NCBI GenBank assembly: GCA_964505475.1
Contig: CAZDIJ010000005.1
Location: 12,311 to 76,310, forward strand
Length of the DNA: 64,000 nt
Direction of reading: 5' to 3'
From: JAGXQV01 sp964505475
Lineage (GTDB): Bacteria; Pseudomonadota; Gammaproteobacteria; Burkholderiales; Sulfuricellaceae
This document shows, one piece after another, positions 34,217 through 43,393 of this stretch (the first letter of the stretch is position 1; the number at the start of each line of letters is the position of its first letter). Both the position numbers and the translations under genes were made by a program. The notes under the pieces are model-generated. The model saw nothing but the letters and a program-made list of their open reading frames with translations. It was not told the origin of the DNA and ran no database searches.

Positions 34217-35361
34217 GATCCGTCTTCCATGAGGCGCGTGGCGGCGGCCAGCGCCCGCTCCACCCGTTGCGTGAAGCGCGCGAGGGAAAATTGTTCGAGA
34301 TGCGCCGTTGCTTGGCGCGGATCGGGGTATTGCCCCTCCGCCTTCACCAATTCGTCGAGTAGCCGGGCAAAATCGCGCCCCTGATCGCGGCGCGGGTCGG
34401 CGTAGAAATAGCCGCTTTCGCCTTCCGACACCGTTTCAGTGAATGGCGGGGCGTTTACCGCCAGCACCGGAGTGCCGCAGGCCTGCGCCTCGATGACGTT
34501 GAGGCCGAGCGCTTCCTTTTCCGGCAGGCCGGTAAGCAGAAAATCGAGCTGCGGATAGACCGCCTTGACATCCCGCTGGTGCCCCCACCAGCGTACTTGC
34601 CCGGCGATGGGGGCGAGGCTGTGGCGGAGGTCGCGCACCGAAGCGTAGCCGCCGCTGCCGAAGATTTCCAGGTTGACCTGGGGAAAGCGGCGGATGGCAG
34701 GGGCGAGCAGGCTGAACAGCAGGGGAAATTGCTTGATCGGGGTGAGGCGCGAGACGATGCCCAGCGTCACCCCGGCTTTCTTGGCGAAGACCGGCTTGGG
34801 TTTGAGGGCGAAATACGGCGGGTGAAGGTGGCTCAGCAGGCGATCGCGGAACTTGCGCTTGTCCCAATCGTAGACCGTGTTTGCCCGGAGCGGGGCGAGG
34901 GGTTCATCGCTCCGCTCCAGATCGGCCACGCCGTAGAGCGGTTCGGCATGGACGGCCTCGATGCCCGCAGCATGCAGGCTGGCGATGACGTGGCCGGAAA
35001 CGGCGAATATCAGGCGGTAGGGGCTGAATGGCCGCGGATTCCGCCGGTACAACGGCATGTGGGCGAAGCCGGCGAGGAAGTGCCGGCTGGCGAGCGTATC
35101 GGCCAGCCGACCGATTGCGGGAGAATGGGTGATGAACAGGGAACGTTCGGCCGGAAGGCAATCATGGATCTGGTCATGGTCATCGACCGGGATGAACGTG
35201 ACGCCAGGCATATCGAGTTTCCGCCAGAAAGCGGCGTTCTTGTGGACAAAAAGCGTCACTTGCCAGCCAAGCCGCCGCAAGGCATGACTAAAAAACCGGG
35301 TATAGATTTCCCCGCCGCCGCAGCCTTGCTGCAAGTTTATCTGGTAGCAGGTTTTGTTCAT
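34207..35361 (-). CDS. glycosyltransferase family 4 (GT-B)
   Basis: A 384-residue enzyme. The ATG at 35361 (MNKTCYQINLQQGCGGGEIY) overlaps the preceding stop by ATGA and gives a normal family N-terminus with a GGGE glycine-rich acceptor loop. Longer starts would lie within the previous gene. Donor site: VTLGIVSRLTPIKQFPLL, EIFGSGGYASVRDL, PEKEALGLNVIEAQACGTPV (EX7E-type). It belongs to the minus-strand LPS operon. The sugar is not predictable. Confidence 0.87.
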   Translation of the reverse strand: MNKTCYQINLQQGCGGGEIYTRFFSHALRRLGWQVTLFVHKNAAFWRKLDMPGVTFIPVDDHDQIHDCLPAERSLFITHSPAIGRLADTLASRHFLAGFAHMPLYRRNPRPFSPYRLIFAVSGHVIASLHAAGIEAVHAEPLYGVADLERSDEPLAPLRANTVYDWDKRKFRDRLLSHLHPPYFALKPKPVFAKKAGVTLGIVSRLTPIKQFPLLFSLLAPAIRRFPQVNLEIFGSGGYASVRDLRHSLAPIAGQVRWWGHQRDVKAVYPQLDFLLTGLPEKEALGLNVIEAQACGTPVLAVNAPPFTETVSEGESGYFYADPRRDQGRDFARLLDELVKAEGQYPDPRQATAHLEQFSLARFTQRVERALAAATRLMEDGSCR

Positions 35362-36614
35362 TTCTCCGCGCATTCCTGGACTGGCAGCCGATCCACCGCG
35401 CCGATGACCGCCGCCAAGCCGATGGCCTGCATGCAGCGAGGGGTGGCGCATTCCCGCGTACTGCGCCCGCAACGCCTTACCCAAGGAATTTCACGCCTGA
35501 ACAAGCGTCGCTGGTCGCGGCAAGGGAATGGCTCGACGCTGACCGCCGCGTAAGGGGCGTCGCGCCAGAAATCGCCTGCGCCGCAGATCACCGCCGAGCC
35601 GGGGCCGAACAGGGTGACGGTGGGCGTGCCGGTCAGGCGGCCGAGATGGGCGACTCCGGTGTCCGGGCATGCCAGCAGGCTCGCCCCGGCGAGCAGATGC
35701 CACATCTGCGCCAGGTCGAGTTTGGCGGCGTAGCTCGGATAGCGTCCTTGCGGGTCGATTTCCGCCACCAGCCGCTCTTCGCCGGGTCCCCCGCTCCACG
35801 CCACGTTTAATCCGCGTTGCGCCAGGGATTCCGCCAAGGCGCGCCAGTTGGCGGCGGGCCAGGCCTTGAGCGGTGAGCTGGCGCCGACGTGGAGCACGCA
35901 ATAGGGGGGGGCCGGCCGCTCGAACGGAGCGCATTCCGGCGCCGGCCAGTCGCTCGTCCGGTAAGGGCGCGGCGCCTGCCCGGCGACCAGGCCGGCGACC
36001 ATGTCGCCCCAGGCGGCGGGGGCGTCCGGGTAGGGAATCCGTTCGTCCACCGCCCAGTTCTTGCTGGCCGGGCGGTCTCCGGCGAAGGCGACCACCCACC
36101 CGGCGCCGGCGGCGCGCGCCAGCCAGGCGAAGCGGTTGTCGCCCGGCACGATGGCCAGATCGTAGCCGCCGGCGGCGCGTAGCGCGGCGAGGGTGGCCGG
36201 GTCGCGCGGATCGAAAGGGAGGGCGCGGACGCCATAGGGGCGTTTCGCGTAGAGCGGCGCGATGGCCTTGGGGGTCGCCATGACGATGTCGGCTGCGGGA
36301 TGGCGCTCGCGCAGCTTGGCCAGCAGCGGGGTGAGCATCAGGGTATCGCCCAGCAGCAGGTGGTGGGCGATCAGGATGCGGCGCGGCGCGGCGGGGGCGG
36401 TGCGCCGCCCAATGGTGGCGATGGTATTGCGCAGGGCGAGGGCGATGGTCGCCAGGCGGGAATAGGCGCGGCTCTCTACACAAGCCGACTCACGGAAGAA
36501 AGACCGTGTGGCGCCAAGGATTCCTCCCTTGGCAAAAAGGGGGGAGCGGATCGCCGACAATTCCGAAAATCTGCTCGATCTGGCGAGAAGAGGGGAAAGT
36601 TTCACATCAAACAC
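35358..36614 (-). CDS. glycosyltransferase family 9 (heptosyltransferase-like), start uncertain
   Basis: A GT9 protein. Recognisable features are RRILIAHHLLLGDTLMLTPLLAKLRER (N-terminal domain, quoted in fragments as LLLGDTLMLTP), VLHVGASSPLKAWPAANWRAL, and LAGASLLACPDTGVAHLGRLTGTPTVTLFGPG. The annotated frame starts with GTG at 36614 and its first 60 residues (including SPLFAKGGILGATRSFF) look like translated non-coding sequence rather than protein, so the true start may lie nearer residue 60-75. The C-terminal cysteines (RRCGRSTRECATPRCMQAI) fit the conserved Cys-rich tail of many GT9 enzymes. It is in the operon between two GT4 genes. Confidence 0.82.
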   Translation of the reverse strand: MFDVKLSPLLARSSRFSELSAIRSPLFAKGGILGATRSFFRESACVESRAYSRLATIALALRNTIATIGRRTAPAAPRRILIAHHLLLGDTLMLTPLLAKLRERHPAADIVMATPKAIAPLYAKRPYGVRALPFDPRDPATLAALRAAGGYDLAIVPGDNRFAWLARAAGAGWVVAFAGDRPASKNWAVDERIPYPDAPAAWGDMVAGLVAGQAPRPYRTSDWPAPECAPFERPAPPYCVLHVGASSPLKAWPAANWRALAESLAQRGLNVAWSGGPGEERLVAEIDPQGRYPSYAAKLDLAQMWHLLAGASLLACPDTGVAHLGRLTGTPTVTLFGPGSAVICGAGDFWRDAPYAAVSVEPFPCRDQRRLFRREIPWVRRCGRSTRECATPRCMQAIGLAAVIGAVDRLPVQECAEK

Positions 36615-37710
36615 GATGTCCGGCAGCGTCCGCGAAAACGGCTTCCATTTTATCGAGCATGGTGTCCAGGCCGAAGCGGGCGCGTCCCTGGGCGAGAGCG
36701 CTATCGCCCAGGTTGCGGCGCAGATCGGCGTCGTTCAGCAGGCGCTCCAGCGCATCGCGTAGCGGCGCGGCCTGGCGCGGCTCGACGATCAGGCCGGTGC
36801 GCTGGTCTTCGACCACTTCGGTGATGCTGCCGACCGGGGTGCTGACCACCGGCAGGCCGCACAGCATGGCTTGCAGCAGCGCCTGGGGGACGCCTTCGTT
36901 GGCGTAGGAGGGCAACGCGAAGACATCCATGGACTGCAACCAGGGCAGCACGTCGCGCTGGTTGCCGGGCATGGTGATCCGGTCGGACAGCCCCAGTTCG
37001 GCGATGCGCGCTTGCAGCGCCTCGCGCTGGGGGCCGTCGCCGACGATCAGCAGGCGCGCGGCTCGGTCGGGCAGCGCGGCGAAGGCGTCGAGCAAATAGG
37101 TGTGGCCTTTCCAACTGCGCAAGGTGGCGACGATGCCGACTACCATGCCGTCTTCCGCCAGCCCCAGGCCGCGCCGCGCCGCCGCGCGTTCGCCGGGGGC
37201 GAAATGGGTAGTGTCGATGCCGGTGGGGACGGAAGTCAGGGTGGCGGGGTCGTAGCGGTTTTGTTCGATCAATTGCTGGCGTAATTTTTCGCCGGTGGTG
37301 ACGATGTGGCGAGTGGCGCGTTGGTATAGCCAGCGCGTGGCGAGATTGTCGGGCACCGGCGCCGAGATGTGGCGGGTGCGCACCAGCGGCGGCGCGTCGG
37401 CGAGCAGGGCGCAGGCCAGCGCCGTCAGCCAGGTGTCGGTCGAGCTGTGGGTGTTGATGACATCGGTGCGATACCGCTTCAGCCAGCGGCGCATGGCGGC
37501 GAGTCCGGCGAGGTTCTTGCGTCCGATGTCCAGGGCCTCGACGGGCACGCCGCGCAGCCCGGCTTCCTGGAAGATGCGCGCTTCCGGCGGGCACAGCAGG
37601 GTGACCTGGTGGCCGCGCTTCATCATGCCCGCCGCTTCGGTGAGGATGCGGATTTCCTGGCCGCCCCAGCCCAGGGAAGCTTCGGTGTGGAGTATGGATA
37701 AGGGATTCAT
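36607..37710 (-). CDS. glycosyltransferase family 4 (GT-B)
   Basis: A 367-residue enzyme, complete. Acceptor side: LHTEASLGWGGQEIRILTEA with a GGQE loop. Donor side: DGMVVGIVATLRSWKGHTYLL, LLIVGDGPQREAL, ITMPGNQRDVLPWLQSMDVFALPSYANEGVPQALLQAM (quoted in fragments FALPSYANEGVPQAL). The pattern is of LPS or capsule chain-extension transferases. It is the first gene before the toxin-antitoxin pair, separated by 75 bp, so transcription may restart here. Confidence 0.88.
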   Translation of the reverse strand: MNPLSILHTEASLGWGGQEIRILTEAAGMMKRGHQVTLLCPPEARIFQEAGLRGVPVEALDIGRKNLAGLAAMRRWLKRYRTDVINTHSSTDTWLTALACALLADAPPLVRTRHISAPVPDNLATRWLYQRATRHIVTTGEKLRQQLIEQNRYDPATLTSVPTGIDTTHFAPGERAAARRGLGLAEDGMVVGIVATLRSWKGHTYLLDAFAALPDRAARLLIVGDGPQREALQARIAELGLSDRITMPGNQRDVLPWLQSMDVFALPSYANEGVPQALLQAMLCGLPVVSTPVGSITEVVEDQRTGLIVEPRQAAPLRDALERLLNDADLRRNLGDSALAQGRARFGLDTMLDKMEAVFADAAGHRV

Positions 37711-37785
37711 TTAGTTTGATTTGATTGGTTGGCGTTGGCTAGGGGGCAATTGGGGGACATCGCTACTTCTGCCTGAATTTTCTGC

Positions 37786-38046
37786 TCAGTAATGATAGCG
37801 ACAGGCAATCACTGCCAGGTCATCGCCATCAACGGCATAGACTAGCCGGTTGGTGTCGTCGATGCGTCTTGACCAGAATCCGCTGAGATTTTCGCGTAAC
37901 GGCTCCGGTTTGCCTATCCCGGAAAACGGGTTGCGCAGGGCGTCCTTGACGAGTGCGTTGATACGTTTGAGTGTTTTCCTATCCTGTTCCTGCCAGTAGA
38001 GATAGTCGTCCCAAGCCGCCTGCGTCCAGACGAGCCGGCTAGGCAT
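37786..38046 (-). CDS. yoeB: YoeB-family mRNA interferase toxin
   Basis: An 86-residue RelE/YoeB superfamily toxin. The ATG at 38046 gives MPSRLVWTQAAWDDYLYWQE, matching the YoeB N-terminus. Residues for ribosome-dependent mRNA cleavage are present: Glu48 (GKPEPL), Arg67 (TNRLVYAV), His85 and Tyr86 (CRYHY end). The gene overlaps the antitoxin gene by 8 bp, in the usual antitoxin-toxin order. Toxin activity is expected but not shown. Confidence 0.93.
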   Translation of the reverse strand: MPSRLVWTQAAWDDYLYWQEQDRKTLKRINALVKDALRNPFSGIGKPEPLRENLSGFWSRRIDDTNRLVYAVDGDDLAVIACRYHY

Positions 38047-38293
38047 CGTCCAGGTTCCGCGCTTCCGCCTTGCCCTCGCGGTACTGGGCGATGGACTGGG
38101 CCAGATGCTGGGCATTGGCGGGCGACCTCAGCAGATGTGCGGTTTCCATCATGCTGTTGAAGGTGTCGAGCGACATGACCACCGCATCCGGTGCGTCGCG
38201 TCGGGAAATGACGGTGAAATCGGCATCCTCGACCACTTGGTCGATAACCTGCTTCAAGCTGTTCCGGGCTTCGGAGAAATTGACTACACGCAT
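38039..38293 (-). CDS. yefM: YefM/Phd-family antitoxin
   Basis: An 84-residue protein with MRVVNFSEARNSLKQVIDQV, FTVISRRDAPDAVVMSLDTF and METAHLLRSPANAQHLAQSI, the classic YefM pattern. The N-terminal half binds DNA and the C-terminal half neutralises YoeB. The upstream region has ACTTGTACCATTTACA, which could be an operator for autorepression, since YefM operators have TGTACA-like half-sites. Next gene upstream on this strand is msbA, 117 bp away. The pair is an insertion in the LPS operon. Confidence 0.93.
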   Translation of the reverse strand: MRVVNFSEARNSLKQVIDQVVEDADFTVISRRDAPDAVVMSLDTFNSMMETAHLLRSPANAQHLAQSIAQYREGKAEARNLDDA

Positions 38294-38410
38294 GGCTGCA
38301 TATGTTCTGTAAATGGTACAAGTGTAGCGGGGCGGATTGATGATGGCAAGGAGTGGATGTTGATGGCCTGCATGGCTGTTGTCCGGTGGAAAGGATGGGC
38401 AAATGGGTTC

Positions 38411-40240
38411 TCATGGTTGCAACGGTCTTTCCTGGCTGAACTGGATACGGTGGAGATTGGCGTAGATGCCGTTTTTTTCCAGCAGCTCGCGGTGGTTGCC
38501 GATTTCGGCGATCTGCCCCTTTTGCAGCACCACGATGCGGTCGGCCTTCTCGATGGTGGAGAGACGGTGCGCGATGACGAGGGTAGTGCGCCCTTTCATC
38601 AGGGTTTCCAGGGCGGCCTGGACGTGGCGCTCGGATTCGGTGTCGAGCGCCGAGGTGGCCTCGTCGAGGATCAGGATCGGGGCGTTCTTCAGGATCGCCC
38701 GGGCGATCGCCAGGCGCTGGCGCTGGCCGCCGGAGAGGCGCACGCCATTTTCGCCGATCTCGGTATTCAGCCCTTCCGGCATTTCGCGGATGAACTCCAG
38801 CGCATGGGCGGCCTGCGCCGCCGCGATGATTTCCGCCTCGCTGGAGCCGGTTTGCCGGCCATAGGCGATATTGGCGGCGATGCTGTCGTTGAACAGCGCC
38901 ACGTCCTGGCTGACCAGGGCGATATTGGCGCGCAGATCGGCAAGCCTGATCGTCTGGGTATCGTGGCCGTCGAGCAGGATTTGCCCGGCGGTGGGCGTAT
39001 AGAAACGCGGGATCAGGTTCGCCAGGGTGGTCTTGCCGCCGCCGGATTGTCCCACCAGGGCGATGGTTTCGCCCGGCCGGACGGTCAGCGAAATACCGTT
39101 CAAGGCCATTTTTTGCGGATGGGGCGGCGATCCCGCCGCCTCGCTTCCGCCCACGGTATCTCCGTAGGAAAAATAGAGGTCGCGGAATTCCAGCGCGCCT
39201 TGGGCGCGCGGCAGCGAAATCGTGCCGCTGTCGGCTTCCGCCTTTTCGTCGATCAGGCGGAACAGGCTTTCCGCCGCCGCCAAGCCGCGTTGCAGGCTTT
39301 CGCTGACGCCGGTGAGGCGCTTCAGCGGCGCCAGCAGCATCAGCATGGCGGTGATGAAGGAGACGAATCCACCCACCGTGGTTTCGCTGGTGGCCGATTG
39401 CAGGGTGGCGATATAGATGATGACGGACAGCGCGATGGCGGCGAGGATTTGCACCAGAGGCACGGTGGCCGAGGCGGCGATCGCCTGTTTGAGGTTGAAA
39501 CGGCGCAACTGGTTGGCGGCGTCGGCGAAGCGGCGCATTTCGTATTCCTGCCCGCCGAATACCTTGACTACCTTGTGGCACTCGATGGTTTCTTCCAGCA
39601 CGTGGGAAATATGTCCCATTGCCTGTTGCGAGCCGCGGCTCATCTTGCGCAGGCGTATGCTGAAGCGGCGGATGACGAAGGCGATGGCAGGCACCACGAC
39701 CAGCGCGACCAGGGTAAGTTGCCAGTTGAGATACAGCAGCCAGGCGAGCAAGCCGAAGATCGTCAGGGAGTCGCGCACCAATACGGTCACCGTGCTGGTG
39801 GCGGCGTCCGTGACTTGGCTGACGTCATAGGTGACCTTGGACATCAGAGTGCCGGAGGAATTGTCGTCGTAATAGCGGGTGGGCAGCGCCACCAGCTTGC
39901 CGAACATCAGGCAGCGCAGATCCATCACCACCCGGTTGGCCACCCAGCTGATGGCGTAGGAACTGGTGAAGGTGGCGATGCCGCGCAGCACGAACAACCC
40001 CACCAGCAGCAGCGGCATCAGCCGCATCATCTCCGGGTCCTTTTTGACGAAGCTGCCGTCGAGCAGGGGTTTGAGCAGCGCCGGGAAGGCCGGTTCGCTG
40101 GCGGCCACCAGCGCCATGCTGACGATGGAAACCAGGAAAATGCGCCAATAAGGCACGACGTAGCGCAGCAAGCGTCGATAAAGCTGTCTGCCGGTAATTT
40201 CCGCGGACGGCGGCATGGGAGCCGTGGAATCAGCGCGCAA
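38411..40240 (-). CDS. msbA: lipid A/polysaccharide ABC exporter MsbA
   Basis: A fused permease-ATPase of 609 residues if started at TTG 40240. An ATG at 40216 gives 601 residues. AAGGGG is 8 bp before the TTG, while the ATG has no clear ribosome site. Six transmembrane helices in the first 320 residues, then the ABC domain: GQSGGGKTT (Walker A), LSGGQRQRLAIARA, ILILDEATSALD (Walker B). Family resemblance is to MsbA, the flippase for lipid A-core. It overlaps the FkbM gene stop region by a few bases. It belongs to the LPS operon and is likely essential. Confidence 0.92.
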   Translation of the reverse strand: MRADSTAPMPPSAEITGRQLYRRLLRYVVPYWRIFLVSIVSMALVAASEPAFPALLKPLLDGSFVKKDPEMMRLMPLLLVGLFVLRGIATFTSSYAISWVANRVVMDLRCLMFGKLVALPTRYYDDNSSGTLMSKVTYDVSQVTDAATSTVTVLVRDSLTIFGLLAWLLYLNWQLTLVALVVVPAIAFVIRRFSIRLRKMSRGSQQAMGHISHVLEETIECHKVVKVFGGQEYEMRRFADAANQLRRFNLKQAIAASATVPLVQILAAIALSVIIYIATLQSATSETTVGGFVSFITAMLMLLAPLKRLTGVSESLQRGLAAAESLFRLIDEKAEADSGTISLPRAQGALEFRDLYFSYGDTVGGSEAAGSPPHPQKMALNGISLTVRPGETIALVGQSGGGKTTLANLIPRFYTPTAGQILLDGHDTQTIRLADLRANIALVSQDVALFNDSIAANIAYGRQTGSSEAEIIAAAQAAHALEFIREMPEGLNTEIGENGVRLSGGQRQRLAIARAILKNAPILILDEATSALDTESERHVQAALETLMKGRTTLVIAHRLSTIEKADRIVVLQKGQIAEIGNHRELLEKNGIYANLHRIQFSQERPLQP

Positions 40241-40997
40241 GTGCCAACCCCTTGTTTTTGGCGTTGAACATGTAGAGGTTCTTGGTCACCGGCTTTTTCA
40301 TGCCAATATCGAACCACGGCGACAGGTAGGCCAGCGTCTCGAAATCGCGGATGCCATGCAGTTCGCCGATGATCCAGCGCGCCGATTTCAGCATATCCGG
40401 GTTCAAGGCGGTGAGGATGTCGTATTCCGCGCCCTCGGTGTCGATCTTTATCAGGTCGGCGCGGGCGACCCCCAACTCGGCGAGGTAGGGCGCGGCGGCC
40501 TTGATCTGCACCGGGAATTTGCTGGCGCCTTGCGCCTGTTCGGAAAAGAAGGAGAAACTGCCGAAGTTGCGATCATGCGCCAGGGCGATTTCCAGTATGC
40601 CGTCCTGGCTGCCCAAGGCGACCGGCAAGGCGGTGACGTTGGGCAAGCCGGCGATATTTTTTTCCAGCAGGGCGAAGTTGTCCGGCACCGGCTCGAACGC
40701 ATAGATTTTCGCCTGGGGGAAGCGCTGGGAGAAATACAGGGTGGCCGCCCCGATATTGGCGCCGATGTCGAGAATCACCTCCGGCGCGACTTCTTGCGGC
40801 ACCCAATATTCGCCGCGGGTGCGCAGCAGGACATCGTTGAGGATGCTGGCGTCGCCGCTGCCGGCGCGGTAATAGACTTGGCGGCCGCGCCAGGTGATGT
40901 GTTCCACGTCGCCTTGGACATGGCCGGGGCGGAGGTTGCGGGCGAAAGCCGAGGAGCGGGTGCGCAGGAGGGCTTTAAGCTGGCGTTTGTTGAACAT
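40230..40997 (-). CDS. FkbM family methyltransferase
   Basis: A 255-residue methyltransferase. The ATG at 40997 (MFNKRQLKALL) is chosen; a TTG two codons upstream is an alternative. FkbM signatures: VILDIGANIGAATLYFSQ (motif I), IYAFEPVPDNFALLEKNI, DLIKIDTEGAEYDIL (family-defining). FkbM enzymes methylate hydroxyls of sugars or polyketides. Inside an LPS operon, a glycan substrate is likely. It lies between msbA and a GT4 gene. Confidence 0.92.
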   Translation of the reverse strand: MFNKRQLKALLRTRSSAFARNLRPGHVQGDVEHITWRGRQVYYRAGSGDASILNDVLLRTRGEYWVPQEVAPEVILDIGANIGAATLYFSQRFPQAKIYAFEPVPDNFALLEKNIAGLPNVTALPVALGSQDGILEIALAHDRNFGSFSFFSEQAQGASKFPVQIKAAAPYLAELGVARADLIKIDTEGAEYDILTALNPDMLKSARWIIGELHGIRDFETLAYLSPWFDIGMKKPVTKNLYMFNAKNKGLALAR

Positions 40998-40999
40998 TT

Positions 41000-42139
41000 T
41001 CAAGCTTCGGGGAAAAGAAGCTCATTATACAGGCTGAGCAGCGCCGCCCCCATCTTTTCCAGGCCGAACGGCTCCACCGCCGCGCGCGCCGCCGCGCCCA
41101 TCGCCGTGGCCGTGTCCGGGTCGAGCAGGCGCGTCATGGCGGCGGCCAGAGCGTCGATATCCAGGGCATCGCAGACATGGCCGTTCCTGCCTTCCTCGAT
41201 CAGCTCCGCCGCGCCGCTTTTCCGGCTGGTAATCAGCGGCAGGCCGCAGGCAGAGGCCTCCAGTGCGACGTTGGGAAAAGGATCATAGAGCGTCGGCAGG
41301 ACGAACATGTCCGCCGCGCCGTAGAACGGTTTGACATCCTGTTGCGCGCCGGCGAAACGGACTCGCCCGGCTATGCCGAGGCGGGCGGCGGCGGCATGGA
41401 ACGCGGCCTCCTTGCGATCCTTGCCCACCACCAGCAAATAGGCTTTGGGCGGCAGCGTGGCGAATGCCTGCAACAAAGCCGCCAGCCCCTTGCGCGCGAA
41501 GCCGGAACCGACGAAGAGGAACAGCGGCGCATTGTCGGGGATGGCGTATTGCGCGCGCAGGGTTTGCCGGTGCCGCGCTTTCAGGCGCGGATGGAAGGCT
41601 TCCGTGTCCACGCCGCTGTAAATTACCCGCAGTTTTTCTTCCGGCAGTCCGAAATGCCGGCGGATTTCTTCCTTGACCATGCGCGAGTTGCAAATCACTG
41701 CCTTGAGGCGGGGGCTGGCGAACAGTTTTTTTTCCGCCGCCAGCACATAGCGGTGGTAGGGGTTGAGCGCCAATCCCAGTTGGCCGGCGATTCCCAGGGT
41801 GCGGCGGCGCTGTTCCAGCCAGACGCGGTGCACCCCGTCTCCGGCGCGGTAGATGTCGCAACAGGCGATGCGTTCGTGGGATTGCACCAGGTCGAAGTTG
41901 TGGTCTCGCAGGGCGCGGCACACACAACGGGCGAAGCTCCAGTCGCGCCACAGGTTGCCGAGATGGAAGGGGTTGCAGATCAATGCCCGGCGGTCGGCAT
42001 GCCCCGGCCACTTGCGGGTGACGATGGTGAGTTGCGCGCCCTGGGCGCTCAAGGCGCTCATGGCGCGTTCGACGAAGCGTTCGGCGCCGCCGTAAGCGGT
42101 GTAGCGCTGGCGTATCAGGGCGATGCGGAGCGGCTTCAT
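41000..42139 (-). CDS. glycosyltransferase family 4, WaaG-like
   Basis: A 379-residue GT4 enzyme. The start MKPLRIALIRQRYTAYGGAE overlaps the next gene stop by ATGA. Family motifs: AYGGAERFVE (acceptor loop), NSRMVKEEIRRHFGLPEEKLRVIYSGVD (quoted as IYSGVDTEAFHPRL), FLFVGSGFARKGL, FVLPTLYDPFPNVALEA (EX7E-type donor site). The pattern matches WaaG (LPS glucosyltransferase I). It follows the rfaQ-like gene in the same unit and its stop sits 2 bp before the FkbM start. Confidence 0.88.
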   Translation of the reverse strand: MKPLRIALIRQRYTAYGGAERFVERAMSALSAQGAQLTIVTRKWPGHADRRALICNPFHLGNLWRDWSFARCVCRALRDHNFDLVQSHERIACCDIYRAGDGVHRVWLEQRRRTLGIAGQLGLALNPYHRYVLAAEKKLFASPRLKAVICNSRMVKEEIRRHFGLPEEKLRVIYSGVDTEAFHPRLKARHRQTLRAQYAIPDNAPLFLFVGSGFARKGLAALLQAFATLPPKAYLLVVGKDRKEAAFHAAAARLGIAGRVRFAGAQQDVKPFYGAADMFVLPTLYDPFPNVALEASACGLPLITSRKSGAAELIEEGRNGHVCDALDIDALAAAMTRLLDPDTATAMGAAARAAVEPFGLEKMGAALLSLYNELLFPEA

Positions 42140-43218
42140 GTTTCGGCGAGCAGGCCGCGGATGGCGTCGAGCACCTGTTCGACGGGAATCGCGGTCAGGC
42201 AGTCGCTGACCTTGCCGCCGCCACAGCCGTCGTTGCCGCAGGGGCGGCAGCTATGGTTGGACGTGACGATGCGGTGGGGAGCCATCCAAGGCCCCCATTC
42301 CTGGTCGCCGCTGGGGCCGAACAGCGCTACTGTCGGCGTCCCCATGGCGGCGGCGATGTGCATCGGCGCGGAATCGACGCCGACGAACAGCCGCGCCTTG
42401 CCGGTGAGCGCGGCCAACTGCTTGAGGGAGAGCTTGCCGGACATATCCACCGCCGGCATGTTCAGGGATGTGATGATGCGCCGCAGCATCGCCATTTCCG
42501 CGGTATCCGGCGCGGCGCTCAGCACCACGCGGTGCCCTTGCTCCTGCAGGGCGTCGATCAGCGCGGCCATGTTCCGCTCCGGCCAGCACTTGAACAGCCA
42601 GCGCGAGGTCGGATGCAGGTGGATGAACGGTTGTCCGCGCAGGCCGTGGCGCTCCAGCTCTCGCTCGACGAAATCCTCCGCTTCCGCGCCGGGCGCCAGG
42701 GTCAGGCGGCGCTCCCCGGTCTCCGGTTGGAGGCCGATGCGGCGTAGCGCGTCGAGGTTGAGTTCGACCCGGTGGCGCCAGCGGCTGCCGGGAAAATTAT
42801 AGAAATGGCTAAAGCTGCCGCGCCAGAATCCTCCCTTGCCGCGCAGTTTTTCCGCCACGCCGTAGCGCGCGCCGAGCAGCCGGGTGAGCCAGGCGCCGCG
42901 GTTATGTTCGGTGAGGTGGATGACCAGATCGTAGCGCCGCTCGCGCAGGGCGGACAGCAACGCCCATTCGGCGCGTCCCTGGGACAAGGCGCCGAGGCGT
43001 TTCCAGTCGCGGTCGATGGCGTGGATCTGGGCGATGGCCGGGTGAAGGGTGAGCATGTCCGCGGTATCGCGGTAGACCAGGGCGTCGATTTCCAGGTGCG
43101 GGGCGTGGTTCTTGAGCACGCTGAATACCGGCGAGGTAAGCAGCACGTCGCCGTGGTGGCGCAGCTTGACCACCAGCACGCGGCGCAGGGCGGATAAGTC
43201 GATGGCATCGGTCAGCAT
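42136..43218 (-). CDS. lipopolysaccharide heptosyltransferase III-like (RfaQ/WaaQ)
   Basis: A 360-residue GT9 protein. The ATG at 43218 (MLTDAIDLSALRRVLVVKLRHHGDVL) matches the family N-terminus with the VVKLRHHGDVLLTSPVFSVL motif. The C-terminus has ARLFVGVDSAPMHIAAAMGTPTVALFGPSGD and RPCGNDGCGGGK. The motif set matches the 'putative lipopolysaccharide heptosyltransferase III' group, which adds heptose to the LPS inner core. First gene of the minus-strand LPS operon; its promoter would lie in 43219-43393, divergent from the zapB promoter. Longer upstream frame starts were rejected. Confidence 0.92.
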   Translation of the reverse strand: MLTDAIDLSALRRVLVVKLRHHGDVLLTSPVFSVLKNHAPHLEIDALVYRDTADMLTLHPAIAQIHAIDRDWKRLGALSQGRAEWALLSALRERRYDLVIHLTEHNRGAWLTRLLGARYGVAEKLRGKGGFWRGSFSHFYNFPGSRWRHRVELNLDALRRIGLQPETGERRLTLAPGAEAEDFVERELERHGLRGQPFIHLHPTSRWLFKCWPERNMAALIDALQEQGHRVVLSAAPDTAEMAMLRRIITSLNMPAVDMSGKLSLKQLAALTGKARLFVGVDSAPMHIAAAMGTPTVALFGPSGDQEWGPWMAPHRIVTSNHSCRPCGNDGCGGGKVSDCLTAIPVEQVLDAIRGLLAET

Positions 43219-43357
43219 GGCGCGAACGATAGCAAAGAATGGCGCAAAAGGCGACCCGGAACCACCACGGAAATGGCGCGCCGGATAGTGAATCCGCTCG
43301 CCGGGAAAGCCGTTGCTTCCAAATCCCCAAACAACTTTCAAAAAATTTTCTTACATC

Positions 43358-43387
43358 TTGACTTAACAAGGTTTTCACAATTATAGT
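43358..43387 (+). promoter_or_regulatory. sigma-70 promoter for zapB-like gene, likely leaderless
   Basis: TTGACT (43358-43363) and TATAGT (43382-43387) are separated by 18 bp, a near-consensus sigma-70 pair. Transcription would begin about 7 bp after the -10 box, at 43394, which is the A of the zapB-like ATG. No Shine-Dalgarno sequence precedes that ATG. So the message probably has no 5' leader. Confidence 0.65.
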
Positions 43388-43393
43388 GCGCCC

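Noticed and set aside
38105..40267. A 720-codon open frame antisense to msbA
   Set aside because: It is a mirror frame of a high-GC ABC transporter, with low-complexity His/Gln-rich translation and no motif.
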